The notes below the pieces were generated by a model. It was not told the DNA's origin. It saw only the letters and a program-made list of their open reading frames with translations, and did no database searches. A DNA stretch of 64,000 nucleotides, taken from NCBI GenBank assembly GCA_902595535.1, contig CACJQI010000001.1, positions 169,853 to 233,852 of the forward strand. The letters run 5' to 3'. The position numbers and the translations under genes were made by a program. The stretch comes from an uncultured Pelagibacteraceae bacterium (lineage in GTDB: Bacteria > Pseudomonadota > Alphaproteobacteria > Pelagibacterales > Pelagibacteraceae). This document shows, one piece after another, positions 39,436 to 47,652 of this stretch (position 1 is the first letter of the stretch; each line of letters opens with the position of its first letter).

Positions 39436-40176
39436 ATGTTATCTATATCTGCAAATCTCAACATAATGATTAAAGCTGCTGAAAAAGCATCTAAATCAAT
39501 AATAAGAGATTTTGGAGAAATTGAAAAGTTACAAGTATCAAAAAAAGGACCACATGATTTCGTAACTAAAACAGATAAACATGTTGAAAAAATATTAATT
39601 GAAGAATTGTCGAAAACAAAAAAGAATTATTCTTTTTTGACTGAAGAAACTGGTACAATTAAAAATAAAGATAAAGAAAATACTTGGATAATTGATCCAA
39701 TTGATGGAACAACCAATTTTCTTCACGGTATACCTCACTTTGCAATTTCTATTGCTCTTATGTCAAAAGAAGAATTATTGAGTGGTTTAATATTTGATCC
39801 AATTAAGGATGAGATGTTTTTTGCCGAAAAAAATAAAGGTGCTTTTTTAAACAATCAAAGATTAAGAGTTTCAAACAAAAATTCTTTAGATGAATGTTTG
39901 TTTTCAAGTAATAATGAAGGTGTAAAATTTAGTAATTTAAATATGAGATGTAGTGGATCTGCTTCATTAGATTTAGCTTATGTTGCCTCTGGTAGACTAG
40001 ATGGATGCTTTCAGAACAAGATCAATATATGGGATGTGGCAGCAGGAACTTTAATGATAAATGAAGCAGGTGGAATAGTGAATGATATTCATAAATTTGA
40101 AGTAAATAAGATTAACATTAAGGCTTCAAGTGCTGCAATTAATGAAAAAATGTTGGAAAATTTAGTTAACTTTTAA
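39436..40176 (+). CDS. suhB: Inositol monophosphatase family protein (SuhB)
   Basis: This Mg-dependent phosphatase of the IMPase family may also act with the ribosomal RNA antitermination machinery, as E. coli SuhB does. The family motifs are FLTEETGTI, WIIDPIDGTTNFLHGIPHFA near residue 80 and the C-terminal WDVAAGTLMINEAGG. The open frame reaches an ATG at 39409 inside efp; I prefer the ATG at 39436, which gives MLSISANLNIMIKAAEKASK, the normal N-terminus, and lies 5 nt after the efp stop. Length from there is 246 aa. Confidence 0.93.
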   Translation: MLSISANLNIMIKAAEKASKSIIRDFGEIEKLQVSKKGPHDFVTKTDKHVEKILIEELSKTKKNYSFLTEETGTIKNKDKENTWIIDPIDGTTNFLHGIPHFAISIALMSKEELLSGLIFDPIKDEMFFAEKNKGAFLNNQRLRVSNKNSLDECLFSSNNEGVKFSNLNMRCSGSASLDLAYVASGRLDGCFQNKINIWDVAAGTLMINEAGGIVNDIHKFEVNKINIKASSAAINEKMLENLVNF

Positions 40177-40211
40177 TTGTGTTATAAAATTCTTTTGCTA
40201 TAAATCTCGAT

Positions 40212-40442
40212 ATGAAAAAAGACATACACCCAAGCTACCACACGATTAAGGTCGAAATGACTGACGGAACTCAATTTGAAACAAAATCAACTTGGGGTAC
40301 TGAAGGAGATTTACTTAAATTAGAAATCGATCCAAAATCTCATTCTGCATGGACAGGTGGAAAACAAAAGTTAATGGATAAAGGTAGAATAAGTAAGTTT
40401 AACAAAAAATTTCAAAACTTTAAATCAGATAAAAAAAATTAA
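40212..40442 (+). CDS. rpmE: Ribosomal protein L31 (cysteine-free type)
   Basis: This is a 76-aa large-subunit ribosomal protein. The N-terminal [19 protein letters not shown] matches L31. Unlike zinc-binding L31, no cysteine is present anywhere in the sequence, so it is a C-minus, zinc-independent form. The trcR gene starts directly after the rpmE stop. The 35-bp upstream gap probably contains a ribosome-binding site but no obvious operator. Confidence 0.95.
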   Translation: MKKDIHPSYHTIKVEMTDGTQFETKSTWGTEGDLLKLEIDPKSHSAWTGGKQKLMDKGRISKFNKKFQNFKSDKKN

Positions 40443-41030
40443 ATGCCTAATGCACCTTTGATGCCAATGGCTACAGCTGTTTGGTTAGTTGAAAATACAA
40501 CACTTACTTTTAAACAAATTGCAAATTTTTGTAACTTACATGAAGTTGAAATTCAAGGAATAGCAGACGGTGAAGTTGCAAAGGGAATTAAAGCTTATAA
40601 CCCGATAATTTCAGGTCAACTTTCTAGAGAGGAAATTGAATTATCATCAAAAGATGAAAATAGACCCTTGCTTATCAAGAATACCGATATTGAAATATCT
40701 AACTCAGAAAAGAAAACTAAAAAATACATACCTTTATCTAAGAGACAGGACAAACCAGACTCAGCTCTATGGTTAATCAGACAACATAATATGCTTAAAG
40801 ATTCACAGATTGCAAAATTAGTTGGTATAACAAAAAATTCAGTCACATCTATAAGAAACAAAAGCTATTGGAACTATAATAACTTAAACCCAAAAGACCC
40901 TGTTGCTTTAAACCTATTTTCTCAGAAAGATCTGATAGAAGCACTAGAAAAAGCTGAGAGAAGAATTAAAAGAGAAAAAAAAGAAAAAGAAAAAGCAAAA
41001 CAAGCTAAAGAATTTTCAAACATTGAATAA
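40443..41030 (+). CDS. trcR: Cell cycle transcriptional regulator TrcR (DUF1013)
   Basis: This DUF1013 protein is confined to Alphaproteobacteria; in Caulobacter TrcR is a transcriptional regulator of the cell cycle. The 195-aa protein starts PNAPLMPMATAVWLVENTTL, followed by a helix-turn-helix-like LTFKQIANFCNLHEVEIQGI and a second one, LKDSQIAKLVGITKNSVTSI, near residue 117. The C-terminal 35 residues are a charged lysine/glutamate helix. It directly follows rpmE and precedes rpsU. Confidence 0.9.
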   Translation: MPNAPLMPMATAVWLVENTTLTFKQIANFCNLHEVEIQGIADGEVAKGIKAYNPIISGQLSREEIELSSKDENRPLLIKNTDIEISNSEKKTKKYIPLSKRQDKPDSALWLIRQHNMLKDSQIAKLVGITKNSVTSIRNKSYWNYNNLNPKDPVALNLFSQKDLIEALEKAERRIKREKKEKEKAKQAKEFSNIE

Positions 41031-41083
41031 ATTTAATAGACATCAAAATTTTATAGTGATAGTTAGTCACTTTAGAAAAATAT

Positions 41084-41278
41084 ATGAAAATAGAAGTTAA
41101 AGACAATAACATTGAGCAAGCACTTAGAGTTCTTAAAAGAAAACTACAGCGTGACGGTTTTTTTAAGGTTATAAAATTAAAAAATACTTACGAAAAACCT
41201 TCTGAGAAGAAAAAAAGAATTCTACAAGAAAACATTAAAAGAGTTAAAAAGTTAAATAAACTTAAAAATAGAATTTAA
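41084..41278 (+). CDS. rpsU: Ribosomal protein S21
   Basis: The 64-aa protein is a basic small-subunit ribosomal protein needed for efficient translation initiation. The pattern KIEVKDNNIEQALRVLKRKL is typical of S21 and is followed by a Lys/Arg-rich helix. The 53-nt leader contains AGTGA (41055-41059) and TCACT (41067-41071), which could form a small hairpin. The initiator tRNA gene begins 6 nt after the stop, so the two are almost certainly on the same transcript. Confidence 0.95.
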   Translation: MKIEVKDNNIEQALRVLKRKLQRDGFFKVIKLKNTYEKPSEKKKRILQENIKRVKKLNKLKNRI

Positions 41279-41284
41279 GTATAC

Positions 41285-41361
<77 letters not shown>

Positions 41362-41369
41362 ATTCCTGA

Positions 41370-42068
41370 CTAAATCTTAAAATCAGATTTTTTACTGTCT
41401 ACTAAAAAAGCTGTGACTGTTTCTTTTGTAAGTTGATAAAATGATTTTCCAAAATTTTCTATTTTTTCAATAATAGCTGGAGGAACAGTAATAATATGAC
41501 AGCCCAATTGTTTTGCTTGTAAATAATTATAAGGCTCGCGAACACTAGCCCATAAAATTTCAACATTTTTATACTTTTTAGCTAATTTAATACTCTTAAC
41601 GAATTCTGGTAGCGGATCCTTTCCTGCGTCACCTGCTCTTCCTGCAAAAATAGAAATAATTACTTTTGTTTTTTTATTAATTAACTTTAAAATTTTTTCA
41701 GTTTGTTTAGCGTTATAAACAGCTGTTATGTTAAGTTTTATATTATGATTATTTAGCTCTTTAATAATTTGACCCATAAATTTACCTTTAGAATTAGCAA
41801 CCGGTACTTTTACAAAAACATTTTTTCCCCAGGTACTAATTTTCATTGCTTGAATTTTCATTTCATTATAATCATCAGCAAATACTTCAAATGATATAGG
41901 TTTATTATTGCAAATCTTAAGAATTCTTTTTGAATATGATTTATAATCTTTTGCTCCAGCTTTTCTCATTAAGCTAGGATTTGTTGTAAATCCTTTAACA
42001 ATCTTTTTTTTGTTAAATTTTTTAATTTGTTCTAATTCTGCAATGTCACAAAATATTTTAGTATTCAA
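41370..42068 (-). CDS. Transaldolase / fructose-6-phosphate aldolase family
   Basis: This is a 232-aa short-type transaldolase. Motifs are KIFCDIAELEQI (residues 3-14), VKGFTTNPSLMRKAGAKDY near residue 23, the Schiff-base lysine in VFVKVPVAN near residue 83, LNITAVYNAKQ near residue 110 and ISIFAGRAGDAGKDP near residue 136. The small size groups it with TalC/FSA-like proteins rather than the 315-aa TalB type. With tkt it would complete the non-oxidative pentose phosphate pathway, although FSA-like aldol activity cannot be excluded. Confidence 0.85.
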   Translation of the reverse strand: MNTKIFCDIAELEQIKKFNKKKIVKGFTTNPSLMRKAGAKDYKSYSKRILKICNNKPISFEVFADDYNEMKIQAMKISTWGKNVFVKVPVANSKGKFMGQIIKELNNHNIKLNITAVYNAKQTEKILKLINKKTKVIISIFAGRAGDAGKDPLPEFVKSIKLAKKYKNVEILWASVREPYNYLQAKQLGCHIITVPPAIIEKIENFGKSFYQLTKETVTAFLVDSKKSDFKI

Positions 42069-42076
42069 ATTTATAC

Positions 42077-43474
42077 CTATAGATTTTTAGTGATATCTTC
42101 TGTCATTTTTTTTGCATCGGCAAATAACATTAAGGTATTTTCTTTATAAAATAAATCGTTATCAATTCCAGCATAGCCAGGTGATAAGCTACGTTTAACA
42201 AATAACACTGACTTACATTTTTCAACATCAAGAACTGGCATGCCATAGATTGGACTTTGTGGGTCTGTTTTCGCAACTGGATTTGTCACATCATTAGCAC
42301 CTATGACAAAAGCTACATCTGCATTTGCAAAATCATTATTAATCTCTTCTAGCTCAAATACTTCATCATATGGAACATTTGCTTCAGCTAATAGCACGTT
42401 CATATGCCCTGGCATTCGTCCAGCAACAGGGTGTATTGCATAAGAGACTTTTATGTCATTTTTTTTTAATGTATCAACCATTTCTCTTAAAGCATGTTGT
42501 GCTTGTGCAACAGCCATTCCATAGCCCGGTACAATTATTACTGATGAGGCGTTCTTCATTAAAAATGCTGCATCATCTGCATTTCCACTTTTAACCGGTC
42601 TTTGTTCTTTATTTTGTGATGATGAAGATTGTTCAGTTGCACCAAACCCACCTAAAATAACATTAAAGAATGATCTATTCATTCCTTTACACATTATGTA
42701 AGATAGAATTGCGCCAGATGATCCAACTAATGCACCTGTGATTATGAGTGCAGTATTTTCTAATGTAAATCCAATTCCAGCTGCGGCCCAACCAGAATAT
42801 GAGTTTAACATTGAAATCACTACCGGCATATCTGCTCCTCCAATTGGAATTATTAATAAGAAACCAATTAAAAAAGATATTGCTAATAATATCCAAAATA
42901 AATTCGAAGATTGACTAGAACAAAGTAGATAAGTTAATACAATTATTGAAATTAATATTAAAGCGTTTAGCGGATGTTGCCCTTTAAAAGTTATGGGTGA
43001 ACCAGACATTATTCCTTGAAGTTTTAAAAAAGCAATAATTGAACCGGAAAAAGTTATCGCACCAACTGCTGCACCAATTGACATTTCAATTAAGCTACCA
43101 AGTTTAATGTTGCCTGGTGATCCTAAATTAAAGGCTCCTGGATTTAAAAAAGCAGCTATAGCAACAAATACTGCTGCAAGACCAACTAAACTATGAAAGC
43201 CAGCAACTAGCTCTGGCATAGCTGTCATTGGAATTTTATATGCAATAAAGGCACCTATTAATCCCCCAACTAAAAGAAAGATTAAAACAACTACAAATCC
43301 AGTTGAAAAATTTCCAATAGATAAAAATGTAACTGTAATTGCAATAATCATACCTAAAATACCAAAGAAATTTCCTTGTCTAGATGTCTCTGGTGAAGAA
43401 AGTCCTCTTAAAGCTAAAATAAATAATACTCCTGAGATCAGATAGAATATTGCTGATAAATTTGCTGATAACAT
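42077..43474 (-). CDS. pntB: NAD(P) transhydrogenase subunit beta
   Basis: This membrane subunit of the proton-translocating transhydrogenase transfers hydride between NADH and NADP+. The 465-aa protein has about nine membrane helices in the first 260 residues and a C-terminal NADP-binding domain (dIII) with VIIVPGYGMAVAQAQHALRE near residue 315, YAIHPVAGRMPGHMNVLLAE near residue 346 and the GANDVTNPVAK and GMPVLDVEKCKSV motifs. Start and stop of pntA2 and pntB share one base. In SAR11 it can supply NADPH at the expense of the proton gradient. Confidence 0.96.
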   Translation of the reverse strand: MLSANLSAIFYLISGVLFILALRGLSSPETSRQGNFFGILGMIIAITVTFLSIGNFSTGFVVVLIFLLVGGLIGAFIAYKIPMTAMPELVAGFHSLVGLAAVFVAIAAFLNPGAFNLGSPGNIKLGSLIEMSIGAAVGAITFSGSIIAFLKLQGIMSGSPITFKGQHPLNALILISIIVLTYLLCSSQSSNLFWILLAISFLIGFLLIIPIGGADMPVVISMLNSYSGWAAAGIGFTLENTALIITGALVGSSGAILSYIMCKGMNRSFFNVILGGFGATEQSSSSQNKEQRPVKSGNADDAAFLMKNASSVIIVPGYGMAVAQAQHALREMVDTLKKNDIKVSYAIHPVAGRMPGHMNVLLAEANVPYDEVFELEEINNDFANADVAFVIGANDVTNPVAKTDPQSPIYGMPVLDVEKCKSVLFVKRSLSPGYAGIDNDLFYKENTLMLFADAKKMTEDITKNL

Positions 43475-43782
43475 TATTTATCCTTCTTCTTTTTTTTATA
43501 CATCGCAAGCATTCTTTGTGTAACTAAAAAGCCACCAAAAATATTAATAGCAGCAAGTGATATTGCTAAAAAACCAAAGATACTTGATGTGTTAAATATA
43601 CTCTCAGAATCTCCAGCTAAGCCAGCGATAATTGCACCTACAATAATTACTGATGAAATCGCATTTGTAACCGACATTAATGGGGTATGAAGTGATGGGG
43701 TTACGCTCCAAACCACATAATACCCTATAAAAATCGAGAGGATAAAAATACTTAATCTAAATATAAATGGGTCTATTTCCAT
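43474..43782 (-). CDS. pntA2: NAD(P) transhydrogenase subunit alpha, part 2
   Basis: This is the small membrane part (102 aa) of the split alpha subunit. It has three hydrophobic helices (residues 8-27, 33-56 and 64-92), with HTPLMSVTNAISSVIIVGA, the hallmark of PntAb. It corresponds to the C-terminal membrane segment of one-piece PntA. The split into PntA1/A2/B is the arrangement known from Rhodospirillum and other Alphaproteobacteria. It is 4 bp downstream of pntA1. Confidence 0.95.
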   Translation of the reverse strand: MEIDPFIFRLSIFILSIFIGYYVVWSVTPSLHTPLMSVTNAISSVIIVGAIIAGLAGDSESIFNTSSIFGFLAISLAAINIFGGFLVTQRMLAMYKKKKKDK

Positions 43783-43786
43783 AATT

Positions 43787-44875
43787 TTATTTTATTAAAG
43801 TTTTCTCAATTATTTCATCTTCTAAATTTATATTTATTTTTTTATTTTCCTTGTCATATAAATTTAAAACAAAATTAAATACATTTTTTGCATATAAATT
43901 AGATGCTGAAGTTGAAAGTTTGTTTAAAATATTACTTTCCCCCATTATTTTAACTCCATTTTTATCAACAATTTCATCAACTTTAGTGTATGCTGTGTTT
44001 CCACCTTGAATAGCTGCTAAATCATATATTATCGAACCAGAATTCAAATTATTAATCATATCTTCTTTAATAATCACTGGTGCTTTTTTTCCAGGAATTA
44101 AAGCTGTACAAATTACAATATCAATTCTTTTTAATGTCTCTGACAATAATTCTTCTTGTTTCCTTTTAAAATCATCTGATGCCTCCTTAGCATAACCTCC
44201 TTCTGTCTCAAGATTTTCAGCACCTTCAACAGTTAGAAATTTTCCTCCCAAACTTTCGACCTGCTCTTTTGAAGCCATTCGAACATCTGTTGCAAATACA
44301 ATAGCACCCATTCGTTTTGCTGTTGCAATTGCTTGTAATCCAGCAACTCCTGCACCAACAACTAATACTTTTGCTGCAGGAATAGTTCCAGCTGCTGTCA
44401 TCATCATTGGAATTGCTTTTTCAAAATTAGCAAAAGAGTCTACTACTGCCTTATAACCCGCTAGGTTTGCCTGTGAAGATAAAATATCCATAGACTGAGC
44501 TCTTGTTATTCTTGGAAGTAATTCAAGAGAAAAAGTATTTATATTTTTTTTTACTAAATTATCTATCTTATCTTTATTGTCATATGGGTTTAGAATACCA
44601 ATAAATATTTGATTTTCTTTCAATAAAGAATTCTTATAATCATCTAATAAACCTAACTGAACAATGATATCTGCATTAGTTATGATTTCTTTTTCATCAT
44701 TTAAAATTGATACTCCTAATTCTTTATACTCTTCATCTTTGATACCAAGATGACTTCCATAATTTTCAGATAAGAAAACTTCAAAACCAAGGGATAAATA
44801 TTTTTTTGCAATCTCAGGGGTAATTGCTATTCTTTTTTCAATTTTCTGATTTTCTAAAATAGAGGCAATTTTCAT
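43787..44875 (-). CDS. pntA1: NAD(P) transhydrogenase subunit alpha, part 1
   Basis: This is the soluble NAD(H)-binding domain (dI) of the transhydrogenase, on the cytoplasmic face. The 362-aa protein is related to alanine dehydrogenase: RIAITPEIAKKYLSLGFEVF near residue 18, ITRAQSMDILSSQANLAGYK near residue 122, the nucleotide-binding VLVVGAGVAGLQAIATAKRM near residue 170 and VICTALIPGKKAPVI near residue 254. It precedes pntA2 and pntB. A 36-aa oxidase-subunit gene lies 9 bp upstream. Confidence 0.95.
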   Translation of the reverse strand: MKIASILENQKIEKRIAITPEIAKKYLSLGFEVFLSENYGSHLGIKDEEYKELGVSILNDEKEIITNADIIVQLGLLDDYKNSLLKENQIFIGILNPYDNKDKIDNLVKKNINTFSLELLPRITRAQSMDILSSQANLAGYKAVVDSFANFEKAIPMMMTAAGTIPAAKVLVVGAGVAGLQAIATAKRMGAIVFATDVRMASKEQVESLGGKFLTVEGAENLETEGGYAKEASDDFKRKQEELLSETLKRIDIVICTALIPGKKAPVIIKEDMINNLNSGSIIYDLAAIQGGNTAYTKVDEIVDKNGVKIMGESNILNKLSTSASNLYAKNVFNFVLNLYDKENKKININLEDEIIEKTLIK

Positions 44876-44884
44876 ACATTTATC

Positions 44885-44995
44885 TTATAGCAAGAATATT
44901 GCCATTAAAACTAAAACACCAATAACTGCGACTGTTCCCCACAACACAAATTTGGTGAAATTGTTCCAGGTATTTTTATGGTCTTCATTATCCAT
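44885..44995 (-). CDS. aa3-type cytochrome c oxidase subunit IV (36 aa)
   Basis: This very short gene lies between pntA1 and rpmJ on the minus strand. Translation gives a 36-aa protein that begins MDNEDHKNTWNNFTKF and continues with LWGTVAVIGVLVLMAIFLL. A short polar N-terminus followed by a single membrane helix with WGTxAV and LMAIFL matches the bacterial aa3 oxidase subunit IV family (COX4_pro_2) closely. It starts at ATG 44995 and stops with TAA at 44885-44887. The other oxidase genes are not in this window, so its physical separation from coxABC is noteworthy but common for this family. Confidence 0.85.
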   Translation of the reverse strand: MDNEDHKNTWNNFTKFVLWGTVAVIGVLVLMAIFLL

Positions 44996-45000
44996 AAAAA

Positions 45001-45126
45001 TCACTTCTGTCTTGCTTTAAATTTTGGATTAGTTTTATTTATAACGTATACACGACCTCTTCTTCTAACTAGCTTAGAATTAAGATCTCTTTTTTTAATT
45101 GACTTTAATGAACTTTTTATTTTCAT
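45001..45126 (-). CDS. rpmJ: Ribosomal protein L36 (cysteine-free type)
   Basis: This 41-aa gene is on the minus strand, start ATG at 45126 and stop TGA at 45001-45003. The protein includes [16 protein letters not shown] and [20 protein letters not shown], matching the alternative (YkgO-type) L36. It lacks all Cys and His zinc ligands. Its ATG overlaps the TGA of the upstream epimerase gene in an ATGA arrangement. It lies 5 bp before the oxidase subunit IV gene. Confidence 0.93.
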   Translation of the reverse strand: MKIKSSLKSIKKRDLNSKLVRRRGRVYVINKTNPKFKARQK

Positions 45127-46010
45127 AATTTTTCACTTTTAATAAACGAAGTTACATAATCTTTCAAATCTATTTTTCCATATTTATTAATTATTTTACG
45201 ATTATTTGATATTTTTGATAATGCTGACGCATATCGCTCACCTGATCTGGGTTTTAAATAAGTTATTTTAGTATTAAACATTTTAGCAAGGTCTTTGATC
45301 GAATATGATTTTTTATGACTTATGCTGTAGTGAAGGCATTTGTTTCTTCTCCAAGCTTCAACACAAGTATTAATCGTATCATCAACATGAGTAAATCTTC
45401 TGGTCTGTGTTCCAGGCTTAACAACAGTTAAAGGTTTATTTTTTTTATATTGATCTTCAAAAATTCCAACAACTGTTGCCATATCACCTTCTGCAATTTG
45501 ACCAGGACCATAAACATTATAGAAATAAATAACTTCAAATTTTAAATTGAACCATTTTCTTAAGTTCTCTAATAATTCTAAATTCTTAGACTTTGAAAAA
45601 GCATAAGGAGATAAATTTTTATCATAACCTTTATTTCCTAAAGAAGCAGACGTTGCTGAATATATAAGTTTTATATTATTATCTAGACAAAATTTAAAAA
45701 CCTCATTTGAACCTAAAGAATTCGATTTAAAACACTCATCAAATTTTTTAAAACTTTGATAAATTCTTGCAAATTCACCAAAATGAAAAATTGAGTGAAT
45801 TTGCTTCCTTATTTTTTTTAAATGTTTAGAGATGAAAATTGTATCTGTTTTTATATACTTTACTCTGTAATCTTTTATGTGATTATTTTTATTTCCTGAA
45901 GAATAGTTATCTAAGCTAATAATTTTTTTGTTAGTTTTTTTTAATAATGATTTAATTAAATTAGAGCCTATAAAACCTGCACCTCCAGTTACAATTATAA
46001 GATTTTTCAT
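45123..46010 (-). CDS. NAD-dependent sugar epimerase/dehydratase
   Basis: This extended-SDR protein probably acts on a nucleotide sugar for the surface-polysaccharide island. The N-terminal Rossmann motif is [19 protein letters not shown], and the catalytic YxxxK is in [11 protein letters not shown] near residue 140 of the chosen protein, with [10 protein letters not shown] before it. The frame extends upstream to 46064 but those codons lie inside the 5S rRNA gene. The ATG at 46010, giving [13 protein letters not shown], is the proper start (295 aa). This start is only 8 nt from the 5S 3' end, and the stop overlaps rpmJ by ATGA. The substrate is unknown; it resembles UDP-glucose 4-epimerase relatives but is shorter. 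Confidence 0.87.
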   Translation of the reverse strand: MKNLIIVTGGAGFIGSNLIKSLLKKTNKKIISLDNYSSGNKNNHIKDYRVKYIKTDTIFISKHLKKIRKQIHSIFHFGEFARIYQSFKKFDECFKSNSLGSNEVFKFCLDNNIKLIYSATSASLGNKGYDKNLSPYAFSKSKNLELLENLRKWFNLKFEVIYFYNVYGPGQIAEGDMATVVGIFEDQYKKNKPLTVVKPGTQTRRFTHVDDTINTCVEAWRRNKCLHYSISHKKSYSIKDLAKMFNTKITYLKPRSGERYASALSKISNNRKIINKYGKIDLKDYVTSFIKSEKL

Positions 46011-46018
46011 TCTAGAAA

Positions 46019-46136
46019 TGCCTGGCAATGTCCTACTCTTCCATGTCTTAAGACAAAGTACCATTGGCGCTGAAAGGCTTAACTTCCGAGTTCGGAATGG
46101 GATCGGGTGTTACACTCTCGCAATAATCACCAGGCA
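46019..46136 (-). rRNA. rrf: 5S ribosomal RNA
   Basis: On the minus strand the 118-nt sequence begins TGCCTGGTGATTATTGCGAG and ends GACATTGCCAGGCA. The terminal helix TGCCTGG/CCAGGCA is perfect. The conserved loop CCCATTCCGAACTCGGAAGT is present at the expected position. No 23S or 16S sequence flanks it: upstream lies an O-antigen ligase gene and downstream, after 8 nt, the epimerase gene. It is thus a solitary 5S gene, the SAR11 arrangement in which 5S is separated from 16S-23S by a hypervariable region. Confidence 0.96.
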
Positions 46137-46175
46137 ATGTTTTATATTGTTAGAATTTAAATTTGTAAAGCTTAA

Positions 46176-46200
46176 AAAACTATAATTTTCTTTTAGTTTT
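46176..46200 (-). other. Hairpin upstream of the 5S gene
   Basis: AAAACTA (46176-46182) and TAGTTTT (46194-46200) form a 7-bp stem with an 11-nt loop, between the O-antigen ligase stop and the 5S gene. On the minus strand two more Ts follow the stem. It may be a weak terminator for the ligase transcript or part of a 5S precursor processing site. It is A:T-rich, so function is uncertain. Confidence 0.3.
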
Positions 46201-46207
46201 CTTTAAT

Positions 46208-47539
46208 TCACTTAATTTCTTTATTCAATTTAATTTTTTTTTGGATACTCCAAATTAAGAAGATAATTGAAAAAGTGTGAATAATTGTTAACCAATTATT
46301 AAAAAAATTTCCATTTGGGATAATTGGCCAAATAAATACCAAAATGTTGGACATTAAAAAAATTTCAAAATCTGTGAAATAGTATTTTTTTTTAAAAATT
46401 CCTAGAAAATGTTTCAAAGAAAAAAATGTAAACATACATAAAATAATAAAGATAAATAAAAATCCAAATAGACCTAATTCACTTAAAATTTGTAGATAAA
46501 AATTATGTGGATGTGTTGAACAAGATAAATCTGAGATTATAAATTTTTCTTTATCACAAAAATTTCTAAAATTTTTTACTCCAACTCCAAAAAGCTTATT
46601 ATCTTGGAATATTTTATATGCTGTTAAATAATGATGAGTATGCTGTATTGAAAAAATATAAATTCCAAAAAATTTATCGTTATAAGATGTTTCTTTCGTA
46701 TTACTGCTTTCATTCTCATTATTTAAATTATTACTTAAATCATTTTTATTATAATCAAATTGCTCAATAGTGTAGTCTATTACTCTAGTTTTTATAGACG
46801 GATTAAAAATTACAAGTAATGAAATAATTATTAAGGAAGAAATCAAAGTAAAAATTCTTAATTTTCTGTACTTTCTTAAAAGTATGATTGAATAAATTGC
46901 TGAAAGATTAATAAAAAAAAATGAAGTTCTTTCGCCACTCATAAAAACCAAGACTTCAGTTAATATAAATATAATTATAATTATAAATTGAAATTTACTA
47001 TTTAATTTAAGCTTCAACAAAATGTATAATCCAAATAATAAAGGTAGCAATCTACTTAAATAGCTACCTAAAATTAATTCATCTTCAAAAAAACTACTAA
47101 CACGATTTTCTTCGATCATTTCAAATCCTAAAACATTTTTACCTGTAAAGTATTGAAAAAAACCATCTCCTATTAAAATTATAAAAGAAAAAATAAGCAC
47201 ATAAAAAAAATAATTTATAATTCTTTCATTTTTTTTTAATACATAAACTAAAGCTACGACAAAAATTCCATATCTTATATATGCAAGTGAAATCTTGATT
47301 GATGAAAAATTCGTATTATTTAAAAAACTATTTGCTATTAGATAAATCCAAAATATTAGAAAAAAATAAAAATATACATTTTTAAATAAATAAAACTTAT
47401 TATTGATAAAGCAGAAATATATAAAAAATAAACTAATTAATGTAATTGATAAATCAGGTAAAAAGGGACCAGTAATTAAAAATAATGGTATTGGTACAAA
47501 TAGAAGAAATATAATATTTATTAAATTTTTTTGCGTCAA
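46208..47539 (-). CDS. O-antigen ligase / polymerase family protein (Wzy_C)
   Basis: This is a predicted inner-membrane O-antigen ligase (WaaL) or polymerase. The 443-aa protein has around ten to twelve hydrophobic helices and a large periplasmic loop at about residues 255-350. The loop ends with the family signature CSTHPHNFYLQILSELGLFG, including the HPHN motif typical of Wzy_C ligases. GERTSFFFINLSAIYSIILL near residue 203 is another shared segment. An Asn/Ser-rich patch (NLNNENESSNTKETS) lies in the loop. It is the first island gene on the far side of the 5S gene and divergent from the acyltransferase gene. Confidence 0.82.
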   Translation of the reverse strand: MTQKNLINIIFLLFVPIPLFLITGPFLPDLSITLISLFFIYFCFINNKFYLFKNVYFYFFLIFWIYLIANSFLNNTNFSSIKISLAYIRYGIFVVALVYVLKKNERIINYFFYVLIFSFIILIGDGFFQYFTGKNVLGFEMIEENRVSSFFEDELILGSYLSRLLPLLFGLYILLKLKLNSKFQFIIIIIFILTEVLVFMSGERTSFFFINLSAIYSIILLRKYRKLRIFTLISSLIIISLLVIFNPSIKTRVIDYTIEQFDYNKNDLSNNLNNENESSNTKETSYNDKFFGIYIFSIQHTHHYLTAYKIFQDNKLFGVGVKNFRNFCDKEKFIISDLSCSTHPHNFYLQILSELGLFGFLFIFIILCMFTFFSLKHFLGIFKKKYYFTDFEIFLMSNILVFIWPIIPNGNFFNNWLTIIHTFSIIFLIWSIQKKIKLNKEIK

Positions 47540-47652
47540 TTATAGTTTTTTTATTTTTTTGAATATTTAATAGATACAAATTAACATTAAAGGTGATTAA
47601 TTCAATTAATGTTATATATTCAGATCAATAATAAATAATTATTATTCTATTT
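47540..47652. promoter_or_regulatory. Divergent promoter with 9-bp inverted repeat
   Basis: This 113-bp spacer separates the O-antigen ligase and acyltransferase genes. TAACATTAA (47582-47590) and TTAATGTTA (47606-47614) form a perfect inverted repeat with 24 bp between centres, about two helical turns. Inside it, ATTAATTCAATTAAT is a further AT-rich palindrome. Binding by a dimeric regulator or a hairpin in the leader are both possible. AT-richness makes chance matches likely. Confidence 0.35.

Noticed and set aside
46011..46064. Upstream start for the epimerase at 46064
   Set aside because: The extra 18 codons run into the 5S rRNA gene, and the conserved N-terminus begins at the ATG at 46010.
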